Shown: piece after piece, positions 1 through 7,507 of the stretch | Numbering within the stretch: the stretch's first letter is position 1 | How the letters are laid out: each line of letters opens with the position of its first letter | From: SCUN01 sp964343975 | Lineage (GTDB): Bacteria; Acidobacteriota; Vicinamibacteria; Vicinamibacterales; SCN-69-37 | Reading direction: 5' to 3' | Assembly (NCBI GenBank): GCA_964343975.1 | Contig: CAYFLU010000085.1 | Span: forward strand, 1 to 13,763 | Length of the DNA: 13,763 bases | Notes under the pieces: generated by a model | What the model was told of the DNA's origin: nothing | Databases searched by the model: none | Seen by the model: only the letters and a program-made list of their open reading frames with translations | Translations under genes and position numbers: made by a program

Positions 1-906
1 ACTCTTTGCGCAGCGGCGATTCGCGGTGAACTCTCACCGCGAATCGCCGCTTTCGTTTCTCAGCACGGCCGCGCGCCGTCGCTGCACATCCTGCTTGTAG
101 GCGACGATCCTGCCTCGAAGGTCTATGTGGCCGCAAAGGAGAAGGCGGGCACCGAGACCGGACTCCAGGTCACCGTGCACCGTCTGCCCGCGACGGCCAC
201 GCGCGATGCGGTGCTCGCACTCGTGCATCAGCTCAATACAGACGATCACTGTGACGGCATCCTCGTGCAGTCGCCACTGCCGGCCGCATTGGGCAAGGCG
301 GCGACGCAGGAAGTGTTTGACGCCATCGACCCGCGCAAAGACGTCGACGGCTTCCATCCGCACAACGTGGGCCTGCTGGTGCAGGGGCGCGCGGCGTTGC
401 AGGCCTGCACCCCGACCGGGGTCATTGAGCTGCTCGAGCGATCGAAGATCGCGATCGCCGGCACGCGTGCCGTCGTGCTCGGACGCAGCGAGATCGTGGG
501 GAAGCCGATGGCGCTGTTGCTGCTTCAGCGTGACGCCACGGTGACGATCTGCCATTCACGCACGAAGGATCTGGCCGCCGTCACACGCGAGGCCGACCTG
601 CTCGTGTCTGCGATCGGCCGGCCGGGATTCGTCACGCCGGACATGGTCAAGCCGGGCGCGACGGTCATCGATGTCGGCACGTCGCCGACCTCGGATCGTC
701 AGCTGGTGGTGCGATTGTTCGGTGACGGCTCGAAGCGGCTCGAGAGCTTCGACAAGAAGGGCTCGACGGTGGTCGGTGACGTCCATCCCGGAGTCTGGGA
801 TGTGGCCGGTGCGATGACGCCGGTGCCTGGCGGCGTCGGGCCGCTGACGATTGCGCTGCTCCTCAAGAACACACTCGTGGCGGCAGAGACCCGAGCCGCT
901 CGATAA
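1..906 (+). CDS. folD: FolD, bifunctional methylene-THF dehydrogenase / methenyl-THF cyclohydrolase (5' partial)
   Basis: Interconverts 5,10-methylene-THF and 10-formyl-THF in the cytosolic one-carbon pathway. The frame is open from base 1, with 301 residues visible and a TAA stop at 904-906. Visible residues 33-48 contain VGDDPAS and the YVAAK motif, with Tyr42 and Lys46 in the catalytic positions. ILVQSPLP, KDVDGFHP, VVLGRSEIVGKPMA and PVPGGVGPLT follow in the usual family order. By comparison with the E. coli enzyme (catalytic Lys near residue 54), only about 8-10 N-terminal residues are missing. An internal GTG at 127 codes for Val of YVAAK and is not the start. Between the VIDVG and VVGDVHP motifs there are about 15 more residues than in E. 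coli FolD; I recall a similar insertion in acidobacterial homologues. The 3' end overlaps coaE on the other strand by 44 bp. Confidence 0.96.
   Translation, partial: TLCAAAIRGELSPRIAAFVSQHGRAPSLHILLVGDDPASKVYVAAKEKAGTETGLQVTVHRLPATATRDAVLALVHQLNTDDHCDGILVQSPLPAALGKAATQEVFDAIDPRKDVDGFHPHNVGLLVQGRAALQACTPTGVIELLERSKIAIAGTRAVVLGRSEIVGKPMALLLLQRDATVTICHSRTKDLAAVTREADLLVSAIGRPGFVTPDMVKPGATVIDVGTSPTSDRQLVVRLFGDGSKRLESFDKKGSTVVGDVHPGVWDVAGAMTPVPGGVGPLTIALLLKNTLVAAETRAAR
12..51. repeat. Perfect 18-bp inverted repeat with 4-nt loop, inside folD
   Basis: The left arm at 12-29 (AGCGGCGATTCGCGGTGA) is exactly the reverse complement of the right arm at 34-51, separated by ACTC. On the plus strand it is followed by TTTCGTTTCT, so it has the shape of an intrinsic terminator or a very stable mRNA hairpin. 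It nevertheless lies in coding sequence: both arms translate into residues that fit the FolD N-terminal helix (AIRGEL, then SPRIAAF). Its function is unknown. Confidence 0.85.
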
Positions 907-1474
907 GCCGGTCGATCTGCCGGTCGGTGTCCGCTGTCGTGCCGGAGGTGTCGATCACATCGACGCTCAGGCCGGCGCTCTTGGCGCGGGCGAGTTTTTC
1001 TTCGACGGTGAGCTGGGCGGCGATCCGCGCCTCGGCGTCCGCAGGGGACATCCCCCGCGCCTGCAGCCGCTCGCGCTGCTGATCCGGCCGGCAGGCCACC
1101 AGAATCACGCGATCAAAATCACGGGCATGATCCGTTTCGAACACGAGCGGGATGTCGGCGATACCGAACGGCGCATGGCGCAGCGCGCGATACCACGCGT
1201 CGATGGCGTCGTACACGCGCGGGTGGATGATCGCTTCCAGATCCGTCCGCGCGTGGCGATCCGTGAAGACGAGAGCGGCGAGTGCGGCGCGGTCGAGTGT
1301 GCCGAAGCGCTGCTCGACGGCGGCGGCACCGGCCGTGCCCGGCGCGATGACCTCGCGTGCGAGCTGATCGGCGTCGATCACCGGCGCGCCGCGGTCGCGC
1401 AGGCGCGTGGCGCAGTAGCTCTTGCCCGACGCGATGCCGCCGGTGAGCGCCACGCGCAGCGGCCGCGGACGCAT
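863..1474 (-). CDS. coaE: Dephospho-CoA kinase
   Basis: Catalyses the last step of coenzyme A synthesis, ATP-dependent phosphorylation of dephospho-CoA, in the cytosol. The 203-residue length is normal for the family. Residues 10-19 form the Walker A loop (LTGGIASGKS), followed by the VIDADQLAREV motif. HPRV, the IPLVFET segment and the RGMS..DAEARI lid segment come later, as expected. The ATG at 1474 was chosen because it directly precedes the conserved N-terminus. It lies one base after the lapB TGA (TGA-C-ATG), so translation is probably coupled; an upstream ATG at 1615 would lie deep inside lapB. It is the last gene of the minus-strand operon and converges on folD with overlapping coding ends, leaving no room for a conventional terminator. 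Confidence 0.95.
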   Translation of the reverse strand: MRPRPLRVALTGGIASGKSYCATRLRDRGAPVIDADQLAREVIAPGTAGAAAVEQRFGTLDRAALAALVFTDRHARTDLEAIIHPRVYDAIDAWYRALRHAPFGIADIPLVFETDHARDFDRVILVACRPDQQRERLQARGMSPADAEARIAAQLTVEEKLARAKSAGLSVDVIDTSGTTADTDRQIDRLIERLGSLPPRVCS

Positions 1475-1475
1475 G

Positions 1476-2708
1476 TCAGTGGGTAGTGGCCGGCAGTTCC
1501 GACTCCGTGTCGGTCGCAGGCGTGATGCGTTCTTCGACGAACGTGTTCCACTCGTGACAATGCGGGCACTGCCAGAGCAGCTCGGTGCTGCGGTAGCGGC
1601 ACTTCGTGCACACATGCGGGTCCATGTAGAACACCGAGGTGCGCGTGATTTCCACGTAGCGTTCGACGAGCCCGCTCGGCAGCCCCAGCGCCTCGAGTGT
1701 GTTCCAGATGGCCTGATGGATCGAGAGCGCGTGCGGATTGTGTTCGAGCGCCTCGAAGAGGGTCTGGATCGCCGTGGTGGCCTCGCCGCGTGCGGTCAGA
1801 TGCGCCGCGAGGGCCACGCGCGCGCGCCATTCACGCGGCGTTTGCTGCATCAGTCGTCGGCACAGCTCTTCGAATCGCTGCGGCCTGCCCATCTGCCGAT
1901 AGGCCCGTTCGAGCCGCTCGAAGGCGAGATAGGCGCGCTCCACCGAGACGTCGATCATCGTCTCCCACACCTTCACGGCGGCCACGAGATCCTGCTGAGC
2001 GACGCGGACATCGCCGAGGTGCAGGTAGGCCGGGACGACCTGTCGATCGAGATCGATCGCTGCAAGGAAGCGTGTCGCCGCCGTCTCGAGCTGCTGTTGC
2101 TTCAGTGCCTGCAGGCCGATTTCATGCTCGAGAAACGCGAGGATCGCCTGTGACCGCGGCTGTTCCGGTGCGCCGACGAGCGCCGCCAGACGCTGCCGCG
2201 TGACGTAGGCCTCCTGCCACTGATGCTGTTCTTCCTGCAGCTTCTCGAGGTTGGCGAGCGCCGCCTCATTGTCGGGGTCGAGGCGCAGCACTTCCGCAAA
2301 GGCCGTTGAGGCGCGATCGATGAAGCCGCCGCGACGGTAGTCGAGACCGAGGCAGAGGAGCACGTTCGCATGCTCGATGCGATTGAGCCTCGGCTTCTGC
2401 AGCAGCGCCTGATGTTCCGTGATGGCGCGGCCGACCTGCCCCTTCTCGCGATAGAGATTGCCGAGGACGAGCTTCACCTCAAGGGCGCCCGGGTCGATCT
2501 CCGCGGCCTTCTCGAGTTCTTCGATGGCCTCGTCGACTTGCTGCGCGACGAGATAGTTCAGCCCGAGGATGAAGTGGGGCGCCTGGCGCACCTTGCGCCG
2601 ATCGATCCAGCGGCCTTCATGAAGCTTGTAGCGCTCCCAGGCCTTGCCGACCGCGAGGCCGGCGAGCAGCGCCACGAGGACGCCCATGAGGGGATAGTAG
2701 GGCTGCAT
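1476..2708 (-). CDS. lapB: LapB/YciM-like TPR protein with C-terminal zinc-ribbon motif
   Basis: Probable inner-membrane-anchored regulator or assembly factor of lipopolysaccharide synthesis. The 410 residues begin with a membrane segment at about 5-21 and a basic region. A series of TPR helices follows from about residue 48 to 340, with repeats of the HFILGLNYLV and VKLVLGNLYREKGQ type. Near the end are two Cys pairs, Cys367/Cys370 and Cys381/Cys384 (CTKC, CPHC), the rubredoxin-like metal site of LapB. In E. coli LapB works with FtsH to control LpxC, balancing LPS against phospholipid. Its position directly after four Kdo genes supports an LPS role, but the FtsH/LpxC link in this organism is inference. 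ATG 2708 is 4 bp after the kdsC stop, with no strong ribosome-binding site, suggesting coupling. A general TPR scaffold is the alternative. Confidence 0.85.
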   Translation of the reverse strand: MQPYYPLMGVLVALLAGLAVGKAWERYKLHEGRWIDRRKVRQAPHFILGLNYLVAQQVDEAIEELEKAAEIDPGALEVKLVLGNLYREKGQVGRAITEHQALLQKPRLNRIEHANVLLCLGLDYRRGGFIDRASTAFAEVLRLDPDNEAALANLEKLQEEQHQWQEAYVTRQRLAALVGAPEQPRSQAILAFLEHEIGLQALKQQQLETAATRFLAAIDLDRQVVPAYLHLGDVRVAQQDLVAAVKVWETMIDVSVERAYLAFERLERAYRQMGRPQRFEELCRRLMQQTPREWRARVALAAHLTARGEATTAIQTLFEALEHNPHALSIHQAIWNTLEALGLPSGLVERYVEITRTSVFYMDPHVCTKCRYRSTELLWQCPHCHEWNTFVEERITPATDTESELPATTH

Positions 2709-2712
2709 GATC

Positions 2713-3249
2713 TCAGGAGAAGTGTGCGACGACCGCGTCCCACTGACCGCGGGCCTTCATCACCGTTTCGATGAACTCACGCACCGCGCCTTCGCCGCCG
2801 GCATGCCAGCTGACGAAATGCGCGACGGCCGAGACTTCGGGGGCCGCATCGGCCGGTGCCGCTGACAGGCCGACCGCCTTGAGGACCGGCAGATCGACGA
2901 GGTCGTCGCCCATGTAGGCCACTTCCTCCGGCGCCAGGCCGTGCGTGTCGAGGATCTCGCGCAGCGCCGCGCCCTTGTCGGCCACGCCCTGCACCACCAC
3001 GGCCATCTGCAACTCGTTGGCGCGCGCGGTGGTGGCGCCCGACGTGCGTGCCGACAGAACGCCGGTGAGATACCCGGCGCGACGGGCGTAGGCCAGGGCG
3101 GCGCCGTCACGAATGTGGAAGCGCTTCGTCTCGACACCGTTCGCGTCGACGTTCACGGAGCCGTCGGTGAGCACGCCATCGACATCGAAGAGCAGCAGGC
3201 GCACGGCTTCGGCGCGCACCGCGAATTCGGTGGAGCTGATGGGCGCCAT
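2713..3249 (-). CDS. kdsC: KDO-8-phosphate phosphatase (HAD family)
   Basis: Removes phosphate from Kdo-8-phosphate to give free Kdo. At 178 residues it is a typical capless HAD phosphatase of the KdsC type. The nucleophile motif FDVDGVLTDG has Asp22 and Asp24. Motif II Ser66 is in LSARTS, where KdsC proteins usually have SGR, so the Gly-to-Ala change is slightly unusual. Motif III Lys92 is in ADKG, and motif IV Asp115/Asp116 is in MGDDLVDLP. The ATG shares its A with the kdsD stop (TGATG), indicating translational coupling. Its placement between kdsD and lapB fits the assignment. A YrbI-type phosphatase for a related nonulosonate is less likely because kdsA, kdsB and kdsD are adjacent. Confidence 0.93.
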   Translation of the reverse strand: MAPISSTEFAVRAEAVRLLLFDVDGVLTDGSVNVDANGVETKRFHIRDGAALAYARRAGYLTGVLSARTSGATTARANELQMAVVVQGVADKGAALREILDTHGLAPEEVAYMGDDLVDLPVLKAVGLSAAPADAAPEVSAVAHFVSWHAGGEGAVREFIETVMKARGQWDAVVAHFS

Positions 3250-4226
3250 CAGATCGCCTGAGTCCGCCAGAGATCGTGCAGGTGCACGACGCCGGTGACG
3301 CGGCGCTGGGCATCGACGACGGCCAGCGACGTGATCTTGCGCTGTTCCATCTGCTGAAGCGCCTCGACCGCCAGCACGCGCGGCGAGATGGCGACGGGGG
3401 CCTTCGTCATGATGTCGGACGCGCGCTGCTCCAGCAGGTTCGCGGCGGTGGTCAGGTGACGACGGAGGTCGCCGTCTGTGACGATGCCCACGAGATGGTC
3501 GTCAGCGTCGACCACGCAGGTCATGCCGAGTCGCTTGGTCGAGATCTCGTGGATCACGTCGACCATCGGCGTGTCGGGCGCCACGCGCGGAATGTCGGCG
3601 CCGGTGCGCATCAGCAGTTCCACGCGCATCAGGCGCTTGCCGAGCCGGCCGCCTGGATGGAGATTCGCGAAGTGCTCACGCCGGAAGCCCTTGCGCTGCG
3701 AGATCGCCATGGCCAACGCGTCGCCGAGGGCGAGGGCGGCCGTGGTGCTGGCGGTGGGCGCAAGGTTCATCGGGCAGGCTTCTTCGGCCACATGACAGCT
3801 GAGCGAGATGTCCGCGGCCTGGGCGAGCGTGGATTCGTGACTGCCGGTCATCGCAATGAGCCGCGCGCCCGTGCGCTTGATGGCTTCGAGCAACCGCACC
3901 AGTTCTTCCGTTTCACCGCTGTGCGACAGCGCGATCACGACGTCGTCGTCGCGCACCACGCCGAGGTCGCCGTGAATCGCTTCGGCGGGGTGGAGGAAGT
4001 AGGCGGCCGTGCCGGTGCTCGAGAGGGTGGCGGCGAGCTTGCGCGCGATGATGCCGCTCTTGCCCATGCCGGACACGACGACGCGCCCGTTGCAGTTGAA
4101 GAGCAGGTCGACGGCGGCGGTGAAGCGCTCGTCGAGCTGGGGGATCAGGCCTTCGATCGCGCGCGCTTCGGTTTCGAGCACTTCCTTCGCGAGCGCGAGG
4201 ACGTCGGCGGTGCGATGCGGGCTCAC
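3249..4226 (-). CDS. kdsD: D-arabinose-5-phosphate isomerase (SIS + two CBS domains)
   Basis: Isomerises ribulose-5-phosphate to arabinose-5-phosphate, the first committed step to Kdo. The 325 residues match the KdsD/KpsF layout: a SIS domain at about 35-170 with SGMGKSG and LSHSGETEE, the FANLHPGGRLGKRL signature near 187-200, and CBS domains at about 205-262 and 268-325. Lys56, Glu108, Glu149 and His190 sit at a constant offset of three from the residues I recall as important in E. coli KdsD (Lys59, Glu111, Glu152, His193). The start codon is GTG at 4226, overlapping the kdsA stop in a GTGA tetranucleotide, which supports coupling. The CBS pair could bind a nucleotide or sugar nucleotide, but nothing in the sequence shows which. 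Confidence 0.95.
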   Translation of the reverse strand: MSPHRTADVLALAKEVLETEARAIEGLIPQLDERFTAAVDLLFNCNGRVVVSGMGKSGIIARKLAATLSSTGTAAYFLHPAEAIHGDLGVVRDDDVVIALSHSGETEELVRLLEAIKRTGARLIAMTGSHESTLAQAADISLSCHVAEEACPMNLAPTASTTAALALGDALAMAISQRKGFRREHFANLHPGGRLGKRLMRVELLMRTGADIPRVAPDTPMVDVIHEISTKRLGMTCVVDADDHLVGIVTDGDLRRHLTTAANLLEQRASDIMTKAPVAISPRVLAVEALQQMEQRKITSLAVVDAQRRVTGVVHLHDLWRTQAI

Positions 4227-5056
4227 GATTTGGCCACCTCGTTGAGACGGACGAGCCGGTCGAGGAGCGCGGGCAGCAGATCGAGGGCGAGCGCATTGGC
4301 CGCGTCGCTCTTGGCGCGCTTCGGGTCTTCATGGACTTCGAGGAACACGCCGTCGACGCCCGCAGCGACGCCTGCGCTCGCGAGCGGCTCGATGTACTCG
4401 GCGAGGCCCGCCGTGACGCCGTCTCCGCCGCCGGGCAGCTGCAGGCTGTGCGTGACGTCGAAGATCACCGGCGCGCCGAGACCGCGCATCATCGGAAACG
4501 CGCGCATGTCGACCACGAGGTTGTTGTAGCCGAACGTGTAGCCGCGCTCGGTAATCGAGACGCGGTCGTTGCCCGCCTCGGTCACTTTGCGGATCGCGTG
4601 TTTCATGTCGAGCGGGGCGAGGAACTGGCCCTTCTTGACGTTCACCACGCGGCCGGTGCGCGCCGCGGCGGTGATGAGGTCGGTCTGGCGCGACAGGAAG
4701 GCCGGAATTTGCAGAACGTCCACGACCTCGGCGGCCGGGGCGGCCTGGGCCGATTCATGAATGTCGGTGAGCACGGGCACGCCCAGCGTCTGCTTCACCC
4801 GCGCCAGCGTCTGCAGCCCGTCGTCAAGACCCGGACCGCGGAACGAATTGAACGACGTGCGGTTGGCTTTGTCGAACGACGCCTTGAACACGTACGGCAT
4901 GCCGGCGCGGCGCGCGATCTCGGCGATGCGGCCGCCGAGCGTCAGCGCGTGCTCCGGGCTCTCGATGACACACGGCCCCGCGATCAGGACGAGCGGACGC
5001 TCGCCGAGCACGATGCCGGGCGCGATGGTGACCGGGCGAACCTGAGGAAGTGGCAT
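4223..5056 (-). CDS. kdsA: KDO-8-phosphate synthase, metal-dependent class
   Basis: Condenses phosphoenolpyruvate with arabinose-5-phosphate to Kdo-8-phosphate. The 277 residues carry GPCVIES, FKASFDKANRTS, RGPGLDDG, TDIHE, NVKKGQFLAP and FGYNNLVVDMR. Cys29 in AGPC, His203 in DVTHS, Glu240 in FLEVH and Asp251 in KSDA match the four metal ligands of the Aquifex enzyme. The metal-independent E. coli enzyme has Asn at the Cys position, so this is class II. ATG 5056 is preferred because it shares its A with the pyrG stop (TAATG) and puts the conserved core at the normal distance. The longer reading from 5176 would run inside pyrG. It also overlaps kdsD by 4 bases at its 3' end. Confidence 0.96.
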   Translation of the reverse strand: MPLPQVRPVTIAPGIVLGERPLVLIAGPCVIESPEHALTLGGRIAEIARRAGMPYVFKASFDKANRTSFNSFRGPGLDDGLQTLARVKQTLGVPVLTDIHESAQAAPAAEVVDVLQIPAFLSRQTDLITAAARTGRVVNVKKGQFLAPLDMKHAIRKVTEAGNDRVSITERGYTFGYNNLVVDMRAFPMMRGLGAPVIFDVTHSLQLPGGGDGVTAGLAEYIEPLASAGVAAGVDGVFLEVHEDPKRAKSDAANALALDLLPALLDRLVRLNEVAKS

Positions 5057-6678
5057 TACTGGCCCTTTTGTAGCACTTTCCGCTGATGCGCGGCGTCCAC
5101 GAAGCCGGCAAAGAGCGGGTGCGGCGTGAGCGGCCGAGACTTGAACTCGGGGTGGAACTGGACCGCGATGAAGCACGGGTGATCAGGGATCTCGACGATC
5201 TCGACGAACTTGCCGTCGGTTGACCGGCCGACCACCTTGAGCCCCTTGTCGGTCAGCGTCTTCTCGTAGAGGCAGTTGAACTCGTAGCGGTGGCGGTGCC
5301 GTTCGTGAATCACGTTCGCGCCGTAGAGGCGCGCCGCGAGCGAGCCGGGCGTGAGCTGGCACTCGTAACTGCCGAGGCGCATCGTCCCGCCAAGATCATC
5401 GACGCCAAGCAGGTCGCGCAACTTGTAGATGACCTTGTGCGGCGCGTCCTCCGTCACTTCGGTGGAGTCGGCGTGCTCGAGCCCGGCCACGCCGCGCGCG
5501 AATTCGACGACCGCCCACTGGAACCCGTAGCAAATGCCGAAGTACGGCGTGTTCGTGGTGCGCGCGTACTCGGCGGCCTTCATCATGCCGCGGCTGCCGC
5601 GCGTGCCGAAGCCCGGACCGACGACGATGCCGCAGGAGCCCTTGAGCACGTCCGTGCCGCCGGGCTGCTCGAGCGCTTCCGCCTCGACGAAGTGCAACTG
5701 CACCTTGAGCTGGTGCTTGAAGCCGCCGTGATACAGCGCTTCGATGATGCTCTTGTACGCGTCCTTGTGTTCGACGTACTTGCCGACGAAGTGGATCGGG
5801 ACGACGTCCTTCGGATTCTGGATGCGATCGACGAGCGCCGTCCAGGCATCCATCCGTGCCTCGGTCACCGGCAGGTTGAGCATCGTCAGCACGATGCGGT
5901 CGAGGCCTTCCTGCTGATAGTGGAGCGGCACCTCGTAGACGCTCTTCACGTCCTGCGCGGTGATGACGGCTTCTTCGGCGACGTCGGTGAAGAGCGCGAT
6001 CTTGCGCTTGATGTCCTGGTCGAGCGGCTGCTCGCTGCGGCAGAGCAGCACGTCCGGCGCGATGCCGATCGAGCGCAGGTCGCGCACACTGTGCTGCGTG
6101 GGCTTGGTCTTCACTTCGCCGGCCGTGGCGATGTAGGGCACGAGCGTGAGGTGGATGTAGAGCGTGTTCTCGCGGCCCACGTCCTGACGGAACTGCCGGA
6201 TCGCTTCGAGGAACGGCAGGCTCTCGATGTCGCCGACGGTGCCGCCGATCTCGACGAGCAACACATCGAGGCCCTCGGCCGCGCGCTTGATGCAGTCTTT
6301 GATCTCGTTCGTGATGTGCGGGATGACCTGCACCGTGCTGCCGAGGTAGTCGCCGCGCCGTTCCTTGTTGATCACCGACTGGTAGATCTTGCCGGTCGTC
6401 CAACTGCTCAGCCGCGAGGCCACCATGTTCGTGAAGCGCTCGTAGTGGCCGAGGTCGAGGTCGGTCTCCGCGCCGTCATCGGTCACATACACTTCGCCGT
6501 GCTGGAACGGGCTCATGGTCCCGGGATCGACGTTGATGTACGGATCCAGTTTCTGCAGCGCGACTTTGTAGCCGTGGCCCTCAAGCAGGCAGCCGATCGA
6601 CGAGGCGGCGAGGCCCTTGCCGAGGGAAGAGACGACGCCGCCGGTCACGAAAATGAATTTGGTCTGTCGGTCACTCAT
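5056..6678 (-). CDS. pyrG: CTP synthase
   Basis: Makes CTP from UTP, ATP and glutamine; in this operon it supplies the nucleotide that KdsB attaches to Kdo. The 540-residue length is normal. The synthetase domain covers roughly 1-270, with the P-loop region GGVVSSLGKGL at 13-23, KLDPYINVDPGTM at 43-55 and GGTVGDIES near 145-153. The glutamine amidotransferase domain covers roughly 290-535, with a Cys383-His509-Glu511 triad. Local sequence around the glutaminase site is unusual: GICYGFQ where most family members have GICLGMQ, and VGPGFGTRG where VPGGFGxRG is typical. The triad is intact, so it is probably active. ATG 6678 overlaps the kdsB TGA (ATGA). Confidence 0.97.
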   Translation of the reverse strand: MSDRQTKFIFVTGGVVSSLGKGLAASSIGCLLEGHGYKVALQKLDPYINVDPGTMSPFQHGEVYVTDDGAETDLDLGHYERFTNMVASRLSSWTTGKIYQSVINKERRGDYLGSTVQVIPHITNEIKDCIKRAAEGLDVLLVEIGGTVGDIESLPFLEAIRQFRQDVGRENTLYIHLTLVPYIATAGEVKTKPTQHSVRDLRSIGIAPDVLLCRSEQPLDQDIKRKIALFTDVAEEAVITAQDVKSVYEVPLHYQQEGLDRIVLTMLNLPVTEARMDAWTALVDRIQNPKDVVPIHFVGKYVEHKDAYKSIIEALYHGGFKHQLKVQLHFVEAEALEQPGGTDVLKGSCGIVVGPGFGTRGSRGMMKAAEYARTTNTPYFGICYGFQWAVVEFARGVAGLEHADSTEVTEDAPHKVIYKLRDLLGVDDLGGTMRLGSYECQLTPGSLAARLYGANVIHERHRHRYEFNCLYEKTLTDKGLKVVGRSTDGKFVEIVEIPDHPCFIAVQFHPEFKSRPLTPHPLFAGFVDAAHQRKVLQKGQ

Positions 6679-7457
6679 TGATGTGCTTCCCGCGCCGCGA
6701 ACAGCCCGCGCACGCGCTCCAGGTCTTCAGGGGTATCGACGCCGATCGAGGTGCTGGACGTCGCAACGCAACGAATGCGATAGCCGTGTTCGAGCACGCG
6801 GAGCTGCTCGAGACTTTCGGCGCGCTCGGCCGGCGTCGGCGTGAGGCCGGCCAGCGTGAGCAGAAACGTACGACGATAGCCGTAGAGGCCGAGGTGGGCC
6901 CAGCGGGGCGGCGCGGTGTTGCCGGCGCGCACGTGCGGAATCGGCGATCGGGAAAAATACAGGGCGACGTCGGCGTGATCGACGACCACCTTCACCACGG
7001 CCGGGTTGTCGGCTTCGTCGTCGGCGAGCGGCCGGCGCACGGTGCTCATGACGTCGTCGGGGTGGTCCAGCAGGGCACGCACGCAGGCATCGATGGCCCG
7101 CGCGTCGAGCATCGGCTCGTCGCCCTGCACGTTCACGATGATCTCGCTCGAGAGGTGGGTGGCCACCTCCGCCAACCGGTCGGTGCCGGTGGGGTGGTCG
7201 GCCCGCGTCATGACGGCGGTGGCGCCGAAGGCCGCGACCGCATCGGCAATCCGCTGATCGTCGGTGGCGACCAGCACGGCGTCGACCAGAGAAGCGGCGG
7301 CCGCGCGTTCGTACACGTGCTGGATTATGGGGCGGCCCGCGATCGATGCCAAGGCTTTGCCGGGCAGCCGCGTCGACCCGTAGCGAGCGGGAACGATAGC
7401 GACAACTCTGGCGGTCTGGATCGAGGTCGGGAGCCCTGTTGGCGGAACGACGGGCAC
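6675..7457 (-). CDS. kdsB: CMP-Kdo synthetase (3-deoxy-manno-octulosonate cytidylyltransferase)
   Basis: Activates Kdo with CTP to CMP-Kdo, the donor for Kdo transfer onto lipid A. Visible motifs are IVPARYGSTRLPGK (about 21-34), the nucleotide-binding loop, then ADHPTGTDRLAE, VNVQGDEP (108-115), YFSRSPIP and a C-terminal GVDTPEDL. The frame is open to 7586, but that ATG lies inside the divergent gene. The most reasonable start is GTG at 7457, which gives 260 residues with a short tail before the first strand; no in-frame ATG exists in the spacer. No Shine-Dalgarno sequence precedes this GTG, but a TAATAT hexamer ends 5 bases upstream, which would suit a leaderless mRNA. It is the first gene of the operon. 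The exact start is uncertain; the function is not. Confidence 0.94.
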   Translation of the reverse strand: MPVVPPTGLPTSIQTARVVAIVPARYGSTRLPGKALASIAGRPIIQHVYERAAAASLVDAVLVATDDQRIADAVAAFGATAVMTRADHPTGTDRLAEVATHLSSEIIVNVQGDEPMLDARAIDACVRALLDHPDDVMSTVRRPLADDEADNPAVVKVVVDHADVALYFSRSPIPHVRAGNTAPPRWAHLGLYGYRRTFLLTLAGLTPTPAERAESLEQLRVLEHGYRIRCVATSSTSIGVDTPEDLERVRGLFAAREAHQ

Positions 7458-7462
7458 GACGA

Positions 7463-7468
7463 ATATTA
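7463..7468 (-). promoter_or_regulatory. Candidate -10 box (TAATAT) for the kds operon
   Basis: Reading the minus strand, TAATAT occupies 7468 to 7463, and the proposed kdsB GTG begins at 7457 after 5 bases. That spacing would place transcription start at or beside the start codon, as in leaderless genes. I see no good -35 hexamer at 16-18 bp, and the spacer to the divergent gene is only 50 bp. This is a plausible element, not a demonstrated one. Confidence 0.3.
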
Positions 7469-7507
7469 CCGCATGTCTCCAACTGGTACGGTACGATTCT
7501 CCCGCGC

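Noticed and set aside
3276..4529. 417-codon open frame on the plus strand opposite kdsD and kdsA
   Set aside because: It spans the junction of two well-supported genes on the other strand and has shadow composition.
5290..6681. 463-codon open frame on the plus strand opposite pyrG
   Set aside because: Antisense shadow of pyrG with Arg/Val/Asp-rich composition and no recognisable fold or ribosome-binding site.
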